A DNA stretch of 64,000 nt from Takakia lepidozioides (taxonomy: Eukaryota; Streptophyta; Takakiopsida; Takakiales; Takakiaceae): contig CM060733.1 in NCBI GenBank assembly GCA_030704615.1, positions 28,148,001 through 28,212,000 of the forward strand, given 5' to 3'. Of the stretch, positions 10,209 through 19,873 are shown one piece after another; the first letter of the stretch is position 1; the number at the start of each line of letters is the position of its first letter. The position numbers and the translations under genes were made by a program. The notes under the pieces are model-generated. The model was given only the letters and a program-made list of their open reading frames with translations, was not told the origin of the DNA and did not search any database.

Positions 10209-11687
10209 TCATGCAAGCTTCCCCGTAAGCTTGTCTGACTCCATCAACCACTTGAGTGGTTGGTGATCCGTGACAAGGGTGAAGAGATTGCCGTATAGAT
10301 AGCACCTGAAGTGTGCCACGGCCCACACTGCAGCTAAGCATTCTCCCTCATATGAGCTATACTTAGACTCAGCAGCATTGTTCGAGCGGCTAGCGTAAGC
10401 CACTACGAACTCTCTTCCCTCATCATCCACCTGTGTGAGCACCGCTCCAAGCCCCAGCATGCTCCAATCTGTATGCAGCTGAAAAGGACGCCCCCTGATA
10501 GGTCGTCTCAAGATGGGCGCCGAGGTCAACCTCGCCTTGAGCTCTTGAAAAGCTTGTTCTTGCTCATCTTCCCACTGCCACTCCTGGTCCACCTTGGTCA
10601 GCTTGGTTAGAGCCTTTGCAATGGCACTAAATCCCTTAACAAACCGTCTGTAATAGTTTGCTAACCCCATGAAAGCTCGAACTCGGCTCATATCCGTGGG
10701 GCGTGGAACCTGTGCAATGGACTCTACCTTAGTCCGCTGTACCCCCAATCCTCCAGGATATATCATGTGACCCAGATACTCAATCTGGTTGTGGAAAAAC
10801 TTGCACTTTCCTGGATGTAACTTCAATCCGTGCGTCCTCAAGCACTCAAATACCCCCTGAAGGTGTCTCTCATGCTCATCCACCGTAGCACTAAAGATGA
10901 TGATGTCATCTATGTAACACCGAGCAAACTCCACCCCTGCTAGAATCTTGTCCATGACCCTTTGAAACTCAGCAGGAGCGTTTTTAAGCCCAAATGGTAA
11001 GAACCGCCACTGGTATAGGCAATCCTTCCCATGCTCATTGATCCCCCAGAATGCCGTCTTTTGCTTATCCGCCTCCTTGATCGGCAACTGGTGATATCCA
11101 GATCGTAAATCCAACGTGCTAAAGACCTTGGAATGCCCAATGGCATCAAAGATCTCCTCTGGTGTCGGCATGGCATACCTATCGGACTTGGTCTGACGAT
11201 TTACAGGCCGGTAATCACCGCACATACGTCTCTCCGTCCTATTGCCATAGACATCCTTCTTGGCTGGCATCACTGTGGCTGAAGCATACTCTCCACCAGA
11301 GAGCTCCACCAAACCTGCCTCCCAAAGATCCTGAGTTCTCATCTGAATCAAGGACCTCTCCATGTCATTGTATCTATAGGGTCTCCGAAAGATTGGCGTG
11401 TCAGTAGCCAATTCAATGCGAATCTCTTGACCCTTCAGTGCTCCCAAGTCCTTCAAACTGAAGGCAAAGCAATTCCTGTAAGCCCTCAGGAACCGCCGCA
11501 TACGTCGTCTCTCTCCTCCGGTGACAATGGGTCCAATATCAGGCTCCCAATTGTCCTCCGTAACTGCAACCTTAAGTCCAGTGGGCTTAGAGGTAGAGGA
11601 CGTGTCCCGTGGTTGCTATGCTGCAACCTCTTGAGCAGTACTCCCTTCCTGCTCAGTCAATGACAAGGCCTCATCCCGCCCCATCAT
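10209..11687 (-). pseudogene. gypsy reverse transcriptase and RNase H
   Basis: The 430-residue open piece (11501-10209) holds RT motifs in order: FRRPYRYN, SGGEYASATVMPAKKD, RMCGDYRPVN, STLDLRSGYHQ, LPFGLKNAPAEFQR and the catalytic YIDD (residues 196-199). The connection and RNase H follow (LHTDWSMLGLGAVL, SKYSSYEGECLA, TDHQPLKWL). The same frame extends upstream to the methyltransferase, past TAG at 11616-11618 and TAG at 11688-11690. It ends at TGA 10209-10211, where KLTGKLA is followed by the stop in place of an expected Arg before WALILQ. It would convert genomic RNA to cDNA in the virus-like particle. Confidence 0.93.
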
Positions 11688-13260
11688 CTAATGATTGAGA
11701 ACCTCCTCAACCCGAGAAGAATCCCCAACCTCATCCATCACAGCTGCCTTGGCTGCCAACTCCCTCTGGACCTCGAGCACCTCCCACGTGTGCCATGGAT
11801 GTCTACACCCCGTGGTCCTCACCGGCTCGCCCCCACTCGCTGCCTGTACCGTCTCGGTAGGCAGAGAGACCGTCAAGGGAAGTGCACTCCGCACTCTACG
11901 TTGCTCAGCCATAGCCAAGCTGATAATCCAGGTCAAGCAATTGAGATCCATTGCTTGCCCCAACACCTGACGACGTGATGCCGCAGAAAGAGAAGGCACC
12001 GCCGTGGTCCCAATGGAAAACCCCATAGCCCGCTCTCGCTCGTCGGCATTAGGCTCCACTAACTGTTGCAACTGAGCATCCCACAGGAGGCCAGGTCCAC
12101 CATCCCGAAAAGCATGGGATCCTGGGAAGCTGAGCAGTGTAGGTAATGCTGCTCGTGGTTGACCCACCCTGTTGACCACTGCCAAAGGCGAACGGTCATC
12201 GTGTCTCACACGTTGACACTGCCTCCCTGTGTCCAAAATGTTGTCCACTATGAGGTGTGTTGGCCGCTGCACCCCATCAAATGCACGCTTGAGCAGTGCG
12301 GGTGGCATCAAGTTAGTCCACCATAGCCGTGGACGATGAGCTCATGATCCTACTGCAGCTGCATCCAGCAGGTGCTGACCCAAGCCACGACCGGACTTGA
12401 TGCACACAGGCCATCACCCTGGCCCGAGAATCGCCCATCAGTGGCACATTCTCCAAGATGTATGCTGGCGATACAGCTTGATGAAGCTGCAAGTGGCGCA
12501 AAATCCGCACCATCTCCCAAAACAGACCCGTCCTCGAGTCTCGCAATCCATTGCTATGCCCGGCTGATGAATGCCCTTGGCAGGGCCAACCTGCCACTAC
12601 CAGATCAATGGAGCCAACCTGCTCCAAATTCGGCGCCCCCAACAACGAAATGTCTGCTGGCAAGGCTTGTTGGTATCCACGAACTGCAGACACTGGCAAC
12701 AAAGCAGGGTACTGCTGTACCAACTGAGCAACATGGCGTAGTGAGACGTGTCGTGCAGTCTCATCCCTCTCCACATACAGGTAACGCCTTACCCGCACAC
12801 CTGCCTGTAGCACAGTAGCCAATCTGGTGCTGATCCCGCCAAACAAGTCCAGAAGGCAAATGTCTTCATCCGGATATTGCCACACAATAGGCGTGGTATC
12901 CAATGGAGACAACTGAGGTGGTCCTGGTGCAATACCCGCACTCTCCTCCTCTCCTGACAGTACAAAAGCCTCTACCCAGGCTTGTTGCACCTGTCGATCA
13001 GTAACCTGCTGCAAATCTTTGCTCGTACCCCACAATGGAGTGTGAGCAACCATGGCAGGCAATTCCGCCATACCATGCATGTCATCATGCTCTGCTGGAG
13101 GTGACACATCCTCTGCATGGGCATTGCCTTCCAGCAACTCTCCAGGCCAACTAATTGCAGCTGTAAAGGCGGCTAGTGTTGGCATCTTGCCCCGTTGGGC
13201 AGCTGCAATACCCCCAATGAATGTCACAGGGAGCTGTGCACGACGACCATCCCTTGACTG
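11688..13260 (-). pseudogene. C5 cytosine DNA methyltransferase domain of the gypsy polyprotein
   Basis: The piece 13227-12313 (304 aa) carries motif I DLFGGIST (residues 127-134), motif II YVERDE, motif IV VVAGWPCQGHSSAG with catalytic Cys216 (codon near 12582-12580), DSRTGLFWE, and motif VI YILENVP (256-262). After a frameshift near 12,370 the next piece has motif VIII GS-stop-AHRPRLWWTN (TGA at 12342-12344), a target-recognition stretch, motif IX ERERAMGF (about 12041-12018) and motif X RRQVLGQAMDLN (about 11975-11940). Motifs run I to X in canonical order, unlike plant DRM enzymes, where they are rearranged. The enzyme would transfer methyl from SAM to cytosine C5. It lies between protease and RT, in the same frame as each neighbour on its side of the frameshift. 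The TAG separating it from protease (13261-13263) may be natural or mutational. Confidence 0.92.
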
Positions 13261-14367
13261 CTATCCAGGCTTGTAGAATGCTGACTCCTCCCAAAAGTCC
13301 AGGGTGAAGCCCATGGGGTATAACACTGCCCCACCAACGAGGACATCGTAAGAGACCGCGTCTGTCACAATGGCCTTGGCTCGCATTACTAAGCCATCGA
13401 TAGGATGATCCGGCTGCAGTTTAATGGCCAACTGATGTTGTGTCATGCCCCGAGCCTGCTCTGATCCTCCCAGAGATGTCTGTATCTGGAAAGAACAAGG
13501 CTCCATATCCGCCTCCATGAGGCCCAAACTTGCAATAGCAGCTCTGCCCAACATCAGTGGCTGAGCTCCCGAGTCCAACAAGACCCGTAGTGGCCGGTAC
13601 TTCTTGCCTGCCGGTCCACTCAAAGAGAAAATGCCATCCTGGTTGTCTAACAAGACAACTCCAGGTGTCACCATGGCGCGCTCAAAGGCTGGCCTAGCTG
13701 GCAGCTCCGTCAACCTGGCAGCTGCAGCTTGCCATGGCGCAGCCGTGGCAGTCTTGACCCTCAAATCCGAGGATCCCTCTGCCACTACACCTTCCAGTAA
13801 CTCCGCAGAAGATGAAGTGACCTCCCCACTCTCACAGAGTGTTGCTGCTAGTCTGAACACTGCAGCTGGTCTTACCCCCGGCGTCGCAATCATGGTTGCC
13901 GAGAATAGTGGGGCTTGACACACAGAGGTGGCTGCCCCCAACAACACACCGGCTATACTAGCCTTGGCAGCAGGTGTCAGTGCTGCACGTGTAGCTCTCC
14001 CCAATGGCATAGAAACCTCCGCCTCGGTAACAGTCAGGCGAGAACTAGGTGCCATGGATGGCGTTGACACTGTCTCCGCCAAGGTGAATGACTGAGGCGG
14101 CCTCGCCTGACGGCTTGCGTCCCCACGTTGTGGATCCAACTCCACCTCTGCACCTCGTGGCTCAGGAACTCGTGCTGCTCCTCGAGTCACGGCTGCAGCA
14201 GACTCCACCTGCTCTAGTGGTAGTGCTGCTCCGCACATGAATCCCATGCCTCCCATATCTCCTCCCTCAGGAGCAGGAGGTGGACCATCCCGCCTGGGAG
14301 CCGGTACCGCCTGAGCTGTAGCCATGGCAGCGAGCCTCTGCTTTAGCTGCTGAAGCCGGTTGGCCAT
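13261..14367 (-). CDS. gypsy aspartic protease region
   Basis: A 368-residue open frame begins with a Gln/Ala/Pro-rich linker. Near its C-terminus it has the retroviral-type protease active site LLDSGAQPLMLG (near 13,590-13,555) and the distal YDVLVGGAVLYPMGFTLDFW segment. The protease would act as a dimer to cut Gag-Pol. It overlaps the zinc-knuckle frame (14900-14343) by 25 bases in a different frame, as expected where Gag and Pol are joined by frameshifting. The stop TAG at 13261-13263 is followed in frame by the methyltransferase. Confidence 0.85.
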   Translation of the reverse strand: MANRLQQLKQRLAAMATAQAVPAPRRDGPPPAPEGGDMGGMGFMCGAALPLEQVESAAAVTRGAARVPEPRGAEVELDPQRGDASRQARPPQSFTLAETVSTPSMAPSSRLTVTEAEVSMPLGRATRAALTPAAKASIAGVLLGAATSVCQAPLFSATMIATPGVRPAAVFRLAATLCESGEVTSSSAELLEGVVAEGSSDLRVKTATAAPWQAAAARLTELPARPAFERAMVTPGVVLLDNQDGIFSLSGPAGKKYRPLRVLLDSGAQPLMLGRAAIASLGLMEADMEPCSFQIQTSLGGSEQARGMTQHQLAIKLQPDHPIDGLVMRAKAIVTDAVSYDVLVGGAVLYPMGFTLDFWEESAFYKPG

Positions 14368-14905
14368 GCCTTGATCAATACCCTGACCTCCACGTCCTTG
14401 GCCATATTGAGCTTGCCCTTGGCCTGCACCTCGTGCCCGACCACCTCGTCTCTCTGGGCTGGTCCACCTTGCCCCCGGCCACCATTGTTCCCTTGGAACT
14501 GGCCTGGGCGCAACTCAGGATGCAAGTCATAACACTGGGCATCTCCATGCCCATACTTGCCACAATGCCCACACTGCAACTGTGCAGGCTGTGTTTGTGC
14601 CGGCCTTTTGCCACTCTCTGGGCAATCTCTCTTGACATGGGGTCCTCCACATGTCCAATATATCACCCCTGGTTGCTGTTGGCCTGCAAAAGATGCCACG
14701 GGCCTCTGCACCTGAGGTCCCCTGTAAGCTCCATGGAACTTGGGTTGGGAAACCTTGTCCCCCTGACCACGCTGTTGGGCTGTTCCTTGTGCCTGTGGGC
14801 TGGTAGCTGCGCCTCGTGCAGGCATGTCCTTGCCAAACCCAATGGTAACAACTCGCTCCTCCACCATGTTGAGCTCAATCCGCTCAGCCAGCAGAAACAC
14901 ATCTG
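14343..14905 (-). CDS. gypsy nucleocapsid with two zinc knuckles
   Basis: This 185-residue frame continues Gag after a one-base frame change near 14,925. It is rich in Gln and Gly. The second knuckle, CGHCGKYGHGDAQC (CCHC), is intact. The first, YWTCGGPHVKRDC, has lost its first Cys, so only one knuckle would bind zinc. Nucleocapsid coats the element's RNA. Confidence 0.8.
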
Positions 14906-15802
14906 TTAATGTGGGTGTAACAGGGTTGCATCCCGCACCCTTCTCCTGAGCTCCTTGTCCAAAATTCCATACCAGAACTGGATTGCCTGAGCTTTAGTAA
15001 CCCCTTGGGTCACACTTATCAAGCGCCTCATACGAGTGTAGGCCTCTCGCAAGCTCTCACCGGGTTTGCGCTGGAAGTCTTGCAAACTTCGCAGCTTCTC
15101 TGTCCGTACACCTTGGTAGTTCCTCCGCAACTCCTGGAAGAACTCCACCACCGGGTTGAATCTAGAGACATGTGTTGTAGTCGTGGCAGGAGGAGTAGTA
15201 GCACCTTTTGAACTGGTACCACCTGCAGAAGTACCGGCACTACTTGTTTCACTACTAGTGCTGGTAGTGGGAGATATTGGTACTGATGCAGCTACTGGTC
15301 GCGTCGTGCCTCGAGTAATGGAGACGTAGTCAGGTGACCAATACATCCTCCACTCCAATCTCTGCTTCATGTCCTCACCTGAACTCGTGGTAATCGTCCA
15401 TAGGCGGACCTTCCAAATGCTGGAACAGTCCTTTCCACGCCATGAATGGGGTGAATAGTTGTGGATTGCGCATCTGCTGCAAATCACACCAGCTGTCGAA
15501 CTCCTGGATAAAGTCATCCAACTCGATTGAGACACAGCTCCAGAGTACCTACGAGGCCTCTTGGTAGCTCCATACATCTCCTCCATGTCGTCCCACAACA
15601 ATGGCGAATGAAACTGCACACCTGTTGATGAAGCCTCCGAGTCTTTGTCTGACTCTGCACTAGTTGAGGGTGGAGGTGAAGGTGGTCTGAAACGAACACC
15701 TCGTCTGGTGAACCCACTCTCACTGCTACTACCTGTAGCCGTACTCCCCTTAGAACCCCTGGGTAACTCCGTGATGACACTCACAATGTGCACCTCCCCC
15801 AC
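14906..15802 (-). pseudogene. gypsy Gag capsid region, frameshifted
   Basis: The 298-residue frame from ATG 15802 has a Ser/Pro-rich N-terminus and a C-terminal Retrotrans_gag segment (FFQELRRNYQG, LRSLQDFQRKPGESL, AIQFWYGI; about 15,150-14,920). Between about 15,530 and 15,380 a different minus frame gives much better Gag-like sequence (LDDFIQEFDSWCDLQQM, FMAWKGLFQHLEGPP). The annotated frame is therefore shifted over this middle part, and two compensating indels are likely. Gag would form the particle shell. Confidence 0.8.
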
Positions 15803-16305
15803 GTGACACTATAAGGCTTTAGTACTAATTCTAATACGGGTAGGCACCTGTTGCAGTTTAAGGGTCATATCCCAGTGGCTCAGGGCACCTGCACCTGCAT
15901 CCACCGCAAGAACTCCTATGGTTGGCTGGTCATCAACCCAGCCTCACCATAGAAGAAACACTGGTGGTCTTGCTGGTCATCACTCCAGCCTCACCACCGA
16001 CAACATACTCTAGGATTGACCGGTGATCAAGTCCGGCCTAATCCCTATGAAAGCAAGCGCCCACACAAAACCCACAGTCAAGCATGCAGGTGTTGGGGGG
16101 GATCCAAACACAAGAAATCAAAACTCAACACCTCCACACCAAAATCCAGCTGCAATGCTGATCCTGCAGAATAGCCCAGTCCAAAACCCGGGACTGACTG
16201 GCCTCCACCAAGAGAGGCTTTGGCAACTACGAGTACAAGGTAATGAAAATAGTACAGAGATGGAGGGGAAGAATAGAAGCCCGCCCAAGCAAGATCTAAT
16301 CCTAT
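15803..16305 (-). other. spacer between gag and upstream ORF
   Basis: About 500 bases without a convincing ORF. Two short repeats of a GCTGGTCATCA-CCAGCCTCACCA motif occur near 15,923 and 15,974. Confidence 0.5.
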
Positions 16306-17055
16306 CTATGCTATCAACTGCCAGACTTCTCTCAAAGTGCCTTGCTCTGCATGATGGTAAGGTGTAGGAGGTATATCTATGTCCAGAAACCTGCCACTAA
16401 CCTTGTCCCAAGCTACAGTAGCTCGCTCTAACCAACCCTCCTCCTCTTTCTGCCAGGTAGAGACAAAGCAATACTCCCCTATCTCCCGCTCACTGAACAC
16501 TAAAGAAAACAAAGGTATGGTCTGATAGTCTCTCAACTCGAAAGCTTTGAGATGGTTGCGGGTGTCCTCATTGCGAATGACTGCATCTCCTTTAAGCAAA
16601 ACAAACTTGTCATTGCTAATGAACCCCCGCTCGTGGTTGCCTTGTGCAGAGCGTATCCGGCTGCAACCATGTCTGATTGCACAAACTTGTGCAGCTCCTG
16701 CTCCTCTGCTCCAGTACACCACGGCCTTGTGGCTGAACACCTTGGTCCATGGGGCTGTCTTTGGTTGTGTTCCAAGCCTAGCTTTCACCCACTTTGGTAT
16801 TTCACCTACAGCTGCAGAACTGCTGGCTCCAACAGAGTTCTGACTATCCAAAGCAACATTGAGGCCCTCAACGCCAACTACAGCAGTTTGTTGTCTACTG
16901 CTAATGCCTGACTCCCAGTATGCAATCAACTCATCCAACTGTTCTCCACTCAAATCAGTCTGAGTTCCTTGGGAAACATAAATCATGTCCCCTTGTGTGC
17001 ACAGGCTAAGAGACGAGACCTGCCCTTCAATTACGTCCTCATTTCCCCCAGCCAT
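16306..17055 (-). CDS. unrecognised 249-aa ORF upstream of gag in the gypsy element
   Basis: ATG at 17055 opens an uninterrupted 249-codon frame, long for DNA where every other ORF of the element is broken. The N-terminal 85 residues are acidic and polar. Residues 85-145 are basic (EIPKWVKARLG, KVFSHKAVVYWSRG). The C-terminal 100 residues look folded, with many aromatics (FVLLKGDAVIRNEDT, GEYCFVSTWQKEEEGWLERAT). I recognise no domain, signal peptide or membrane span. It may be an accessory protein, a Gag extension or a captured host fragment. Its minus orientation and position in the 5' part of the element fit all three. Confidence 0.5.
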   Translation of the reverse strand: MAGGNEDVIEGQVSSLSLCTQGDMIYVSQGTQTDLSGEQLDELIAYWESGISSRQQTAVVGVEGLNVALDSQNSVGASSSAAVGEIPKWVKARLGTQPKTAPWTKVFSHKAVVYWSRGAGAAQVCAIRHGCSRIRSAQGNHERGFISNDKFVLLKGDAVIRNEDTRNHLKAFELRDYQTIPLFSLVFSEREIGEYCFVSTWQKEEEGWLERATVAWDKVSGRFLDIDIPPTPYHHAEQGTLREVWQLIA

Positions 17056-17325
17056 ACAAGGAGAACATCCATAGATTTGTCTCTCATATAGACCAGAACA
17101 GGTTCTAGAAACAGAATTGTGGATCTTTCATGGCACACTCACACTCTAAAAATTCCATAGATTTTTAGCAGAGTCCCAAAAATAAAAAAACCACGTCTAG
17201 AGAGGTAGATATCCCCTTTCTGCAGCTATTCCCTCAAGAACTGAGTCAAACGGAGCTCATTTGACAAAGATATGACCAACCAGGCTCTTTAAACATAACA
17301 CATTTTCATTTTTTTTTTCATTTTT

Positions 17326-17364
<39 letters not shown>

Positions 17365-17540
17365 ACAAAACAAATACAAGGAAAACTCTATTTTCAATAC
17401 TTGTCTTGGTTCCCTGTTCCTTGGTTTCTTGTTCCCTAGTTCCCACTGACTGGCTCTCCTCCAGTCGAGATCCGTAGCTATGCTGAGCCTTAATCCTTTG
17501 CACCAATATTCCCAACAAAAGCAGGAACACTTACAATGCA
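17056..17540 (-). other. gypsy leader region with (TA)n
   Basis: Non-coding and A/T-rich, with T-runs near 17,310 and a (TA)n microsatellite at about 17,334-17,362. No primer-binding site was identified with confidence, and the 5' LTR does not directly abut this leader. Confidence 0.5.
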
Positions 17541-17589
17541 ACCCCGGAAAGCACCAGATCGGAAATATCTGATCGGCTCAGCACTATAG

Positions 17590-18100
17590 TGCCAGGGGCA
17601 CATAAACCAGATTGTAGGAGCAGCCAGAGGAAATGCAGGTTATGCCAGCATCATCCAGACCATCCCTGCATCTTGGATATGCATCCTCCAGCAAGGGCCA
17701 TTGCCTCCATTGCCCGACACTTGGTTACATGCTCAGCCAAACCTAATCAGGTCATTTCCGTGACAGATTTCAGCGGCATTCAAATCACTGGCCTCGCTAT
17801 GCACTGCTGCCCTCAATCAAACATCTTGCAAAGCTGGCTGTCTTTCTCTGGCAGATCGCAAATAGAATTCTAAAGGTAGAGCGTTGGCTTCAATTCACCC
17901 GTGCACTGCTCTGCACATGCTGCTCGCTTGGGGTTTCAGAATCCCTGGAACACTGTCTACTGCAATGCAACATACCTTCAAAAAAAAATCTGACCCAAGA
18001 TTCACTGGCTGCTCAAACACTGGCATGACCAAACATCTTTAACTCCAATCAGCTTGCTACTAAATTACAATCCCAATGCCCAGTTGAGCTGCCAGTCTCG
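17590..18100 (+). mobile_element. LINE ORF2 3' fragment nested in the gypsy element
   Basis: In plus frames it matches the LINE-C region 25,580-26,340. It has an IIQTIPASW-like stretch near 17,650, an FSGRSQIEF segment, and the zinc-finger region CTCCSLG with ESLEHCLLQC near 17,910-17,970, then LLNYNP near 18,060. It is short, 5'-truncated and interrupted by stops. Confidence 0.7.
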
Positions 18101-19513
18101 CATTCACTGTCCCCACCAAGGCAGCTGCATGAATACTATGAATACCATCACAGCTCCCATCTTCCACTCTAACCGGTTGGATGAGTACGGCCTTGAGGTC
18201 TGGTCAAGGCCACCAACTGCACCTGGGTTGTCCCAGTTCTCTGTTGCCCAGTTCGGGTCACCTTGCTGATCGTTGGTGTTTTCAAACGGGTTCATCCCAT
18301 ACACCAGACAAAGGGATAATCAGGAAAGTCTGGAGTTCAGAAGCTGATAGAGCTCATATTCCTGCACCAATTAAATGAATGTGGTATCTCGCACTAAGAC
18401 TCCCAGGACCAGCACCTGTGCAGAAGTAAGTACCCTTGACGCCGAAATGACAGTAGAGGCAAGTGATCAGTTGGAAGTGTTCAATGATGAGACAAGTAGA
18501 GCTGGAGCTCCCTTGACCTGTATCGCCACAATCCTGCACCAAGTCAGGAGGACTTGTGAGGACTTGGTCTTAAAGGAAGAACTTATCTTTCAACAATCAG
18601 AACCATTGGCGGGACGGAGGCGCAGTGTCAGATATATGGTGACAAACTTGGACTCGGGCAGTGTGCTGAGTTGAAAGCTGGGTTGTGAACCACCATTCGA
18701 CTTTCCACCAGTTTCCCCCTCAAAATGGTGGAACCAAGGTGCAAGGTAGCAACAACTACTTGGCTTTGTACAAACCTGAAGCACTTAAAAACGACTTTGC
18801 ACCTTGCACTCCCCGAAATCAACAATGCCCCCAACAACCCTTTTTGTCAGGAAGCTGGTTGCTTATGCAGATAATCGACCAGGTGAAAGCAGCTTTCCCA
18901 GACACAATCACAAGTAGCATGAAGATTTGTGAGACTCCTGGTTTTGCAGTGTTGATGATATGCCAACAATGGGCTCCCCGTTCTCCATCGCTTTGCTGCT
19001 AGGCTTTCTCTCTCGGGGCCTTCACCTTCAACCAGCTCGCTGCGCCATGCTCTACCTGCTGGCGCTGCATTTACTGGAGGGGCGGATTTACAGCTCTTCC
19101 TTCAACTGGCTCCACTACACCAGCTCCACCTGCTCTTCCGCTGCCTTTCCTGACCGCTTCTGGTCTGTGCACATCGAACTAAGGCGAGCAACCCGGCCAT
19201 CTCCAGGCACGGAAGTTCTACCCATTTGCTCGATCACAGGTACCCCTTTAAGTCTCGCACTTGGTCAGTTTCCCAACGGCCAATCGCTGCTACTCCATGA
19301 TGTCTCCTCACTGACCAAAACGAAGGCTGCTTCCATGCAGTGTAGCTCCGTCCTGCCCGGCGGCCTCATGCCAGAACCAACGCTGATCGAAACCTGCATA
19401 TATATATATTTTAAGCTTCTTAAATTATGCACTACTCTCACACAGGTAATCATACAAGTGCTAACCCTCAACTCCTACCTTGCACTCACAGGTAAGAGGT
19501 CATCTCTCTCGAG
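18101..19513. other. unassigned stretch inside the gypsy element
   Basis: A plus-strand ORF at 18960-19529 (189 aa, Leu/Ser/Cys-rich) resembles no family I know and is probably spurious. The stretch may be LINE 3' UTR plus other inserted DNA. It has displaced the last 87 bp of the 5' LTR and any primer-binding site. Confidence 0.4.
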
Positions 19514-19869
19514 TGATAGAACAAGCTAAGAGACACATTGTTCATACCAGAAACAACATGAAATCCATCGCTATCACTCGTTAAAACAGAAGTCGAGCCA
19601 GGGGCACCCCAAGCTATGGGGACTCCACCCCACAACAACCTATACTCCCATCATAAGCACACTTAGTCCTAAACGATGCAGGAGCTCGGTCGCGCAGGCT
19701 CAACTCGAGAGAGATGAGTTGTGCGACTGCCGCTCTCGTGAAGATAAGGCGGTTCATGTGTCAAACTAAACTTGACACCTGACTTAACACTTGACCTAAA
19801 TCCAAGTGTTAAATACAAATAACTAGCTTTATTCTAGTTGTTTTCACACTGTGCTTATTTAACTTGACA
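19514..19869 (-). repeat. gypsy 5' LTR, lacking its last 87 bp
   Basis: It pairs with 7788-8143 at about 96% by eye. The outer end ...TTGACA abuts the CCAT duplication (19870-19873). The inner end stops at TGATAGAAC. The 87-bp block present in the 3' LTR is absent here. Confidence 0.9.
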
Positions 19870-19873
19870 CCAT

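Larger units (their letters stand above)
7701..19869 (-). mobile_element. Ty3/gypsy retrotransposon encoding a cytosine DNA methyltransferase and a PHD finger
   Basis: The element lies inside the copia RT. Copia sequence resumes exactly on both sides, and CCAT is duplicated (7697-7700 and 19870-19873). Outer termini are TGTC...GACA. Minus-strand order is: partial 5' LTR (19869-19514), a 1.4-kb unassigned stretch and a LINE fragment, leader, 249-aa ORF, gag, zinc knuckles, protease, C5-methyltransferase, RT-RNase H, integrase-PHD, purine tract and 3' LTR. From the methyltransferase frameshift to the PHD finger everything lies in one frame, interrupted only by single stops. This shows that the methyltransferase is part of the pol polyprotein and not a host gene. 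The copy is inactive. Confidence 0.93.

Noticed and set aside
12372-12818. Plus-strand ORF opposite the methyltransferase
   Set aside because: It is an antisense shadow of a GC-rich coding region, without its own features.
11688-13260. The methyltransferase as an independent host gene
   Set aside because: It shares strand and frame with the protease upstream and with RT-integrase downstream, and lies within the target-duplication boundaries of the gypsy element.
17334-17362. The (TA)n tract as a transposon boundary
   Set aside because: It is a simple microsatellite within the gypsy leader, with no inverted repeats or duplications at its edges.
18960-19529. A 189-aa plus-strand gene inside the gypsy element
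   Set aside because: It has low-complexity Leu/Ser/Cys composition and no domain, and it runs into the antisense of the 5' LTR.
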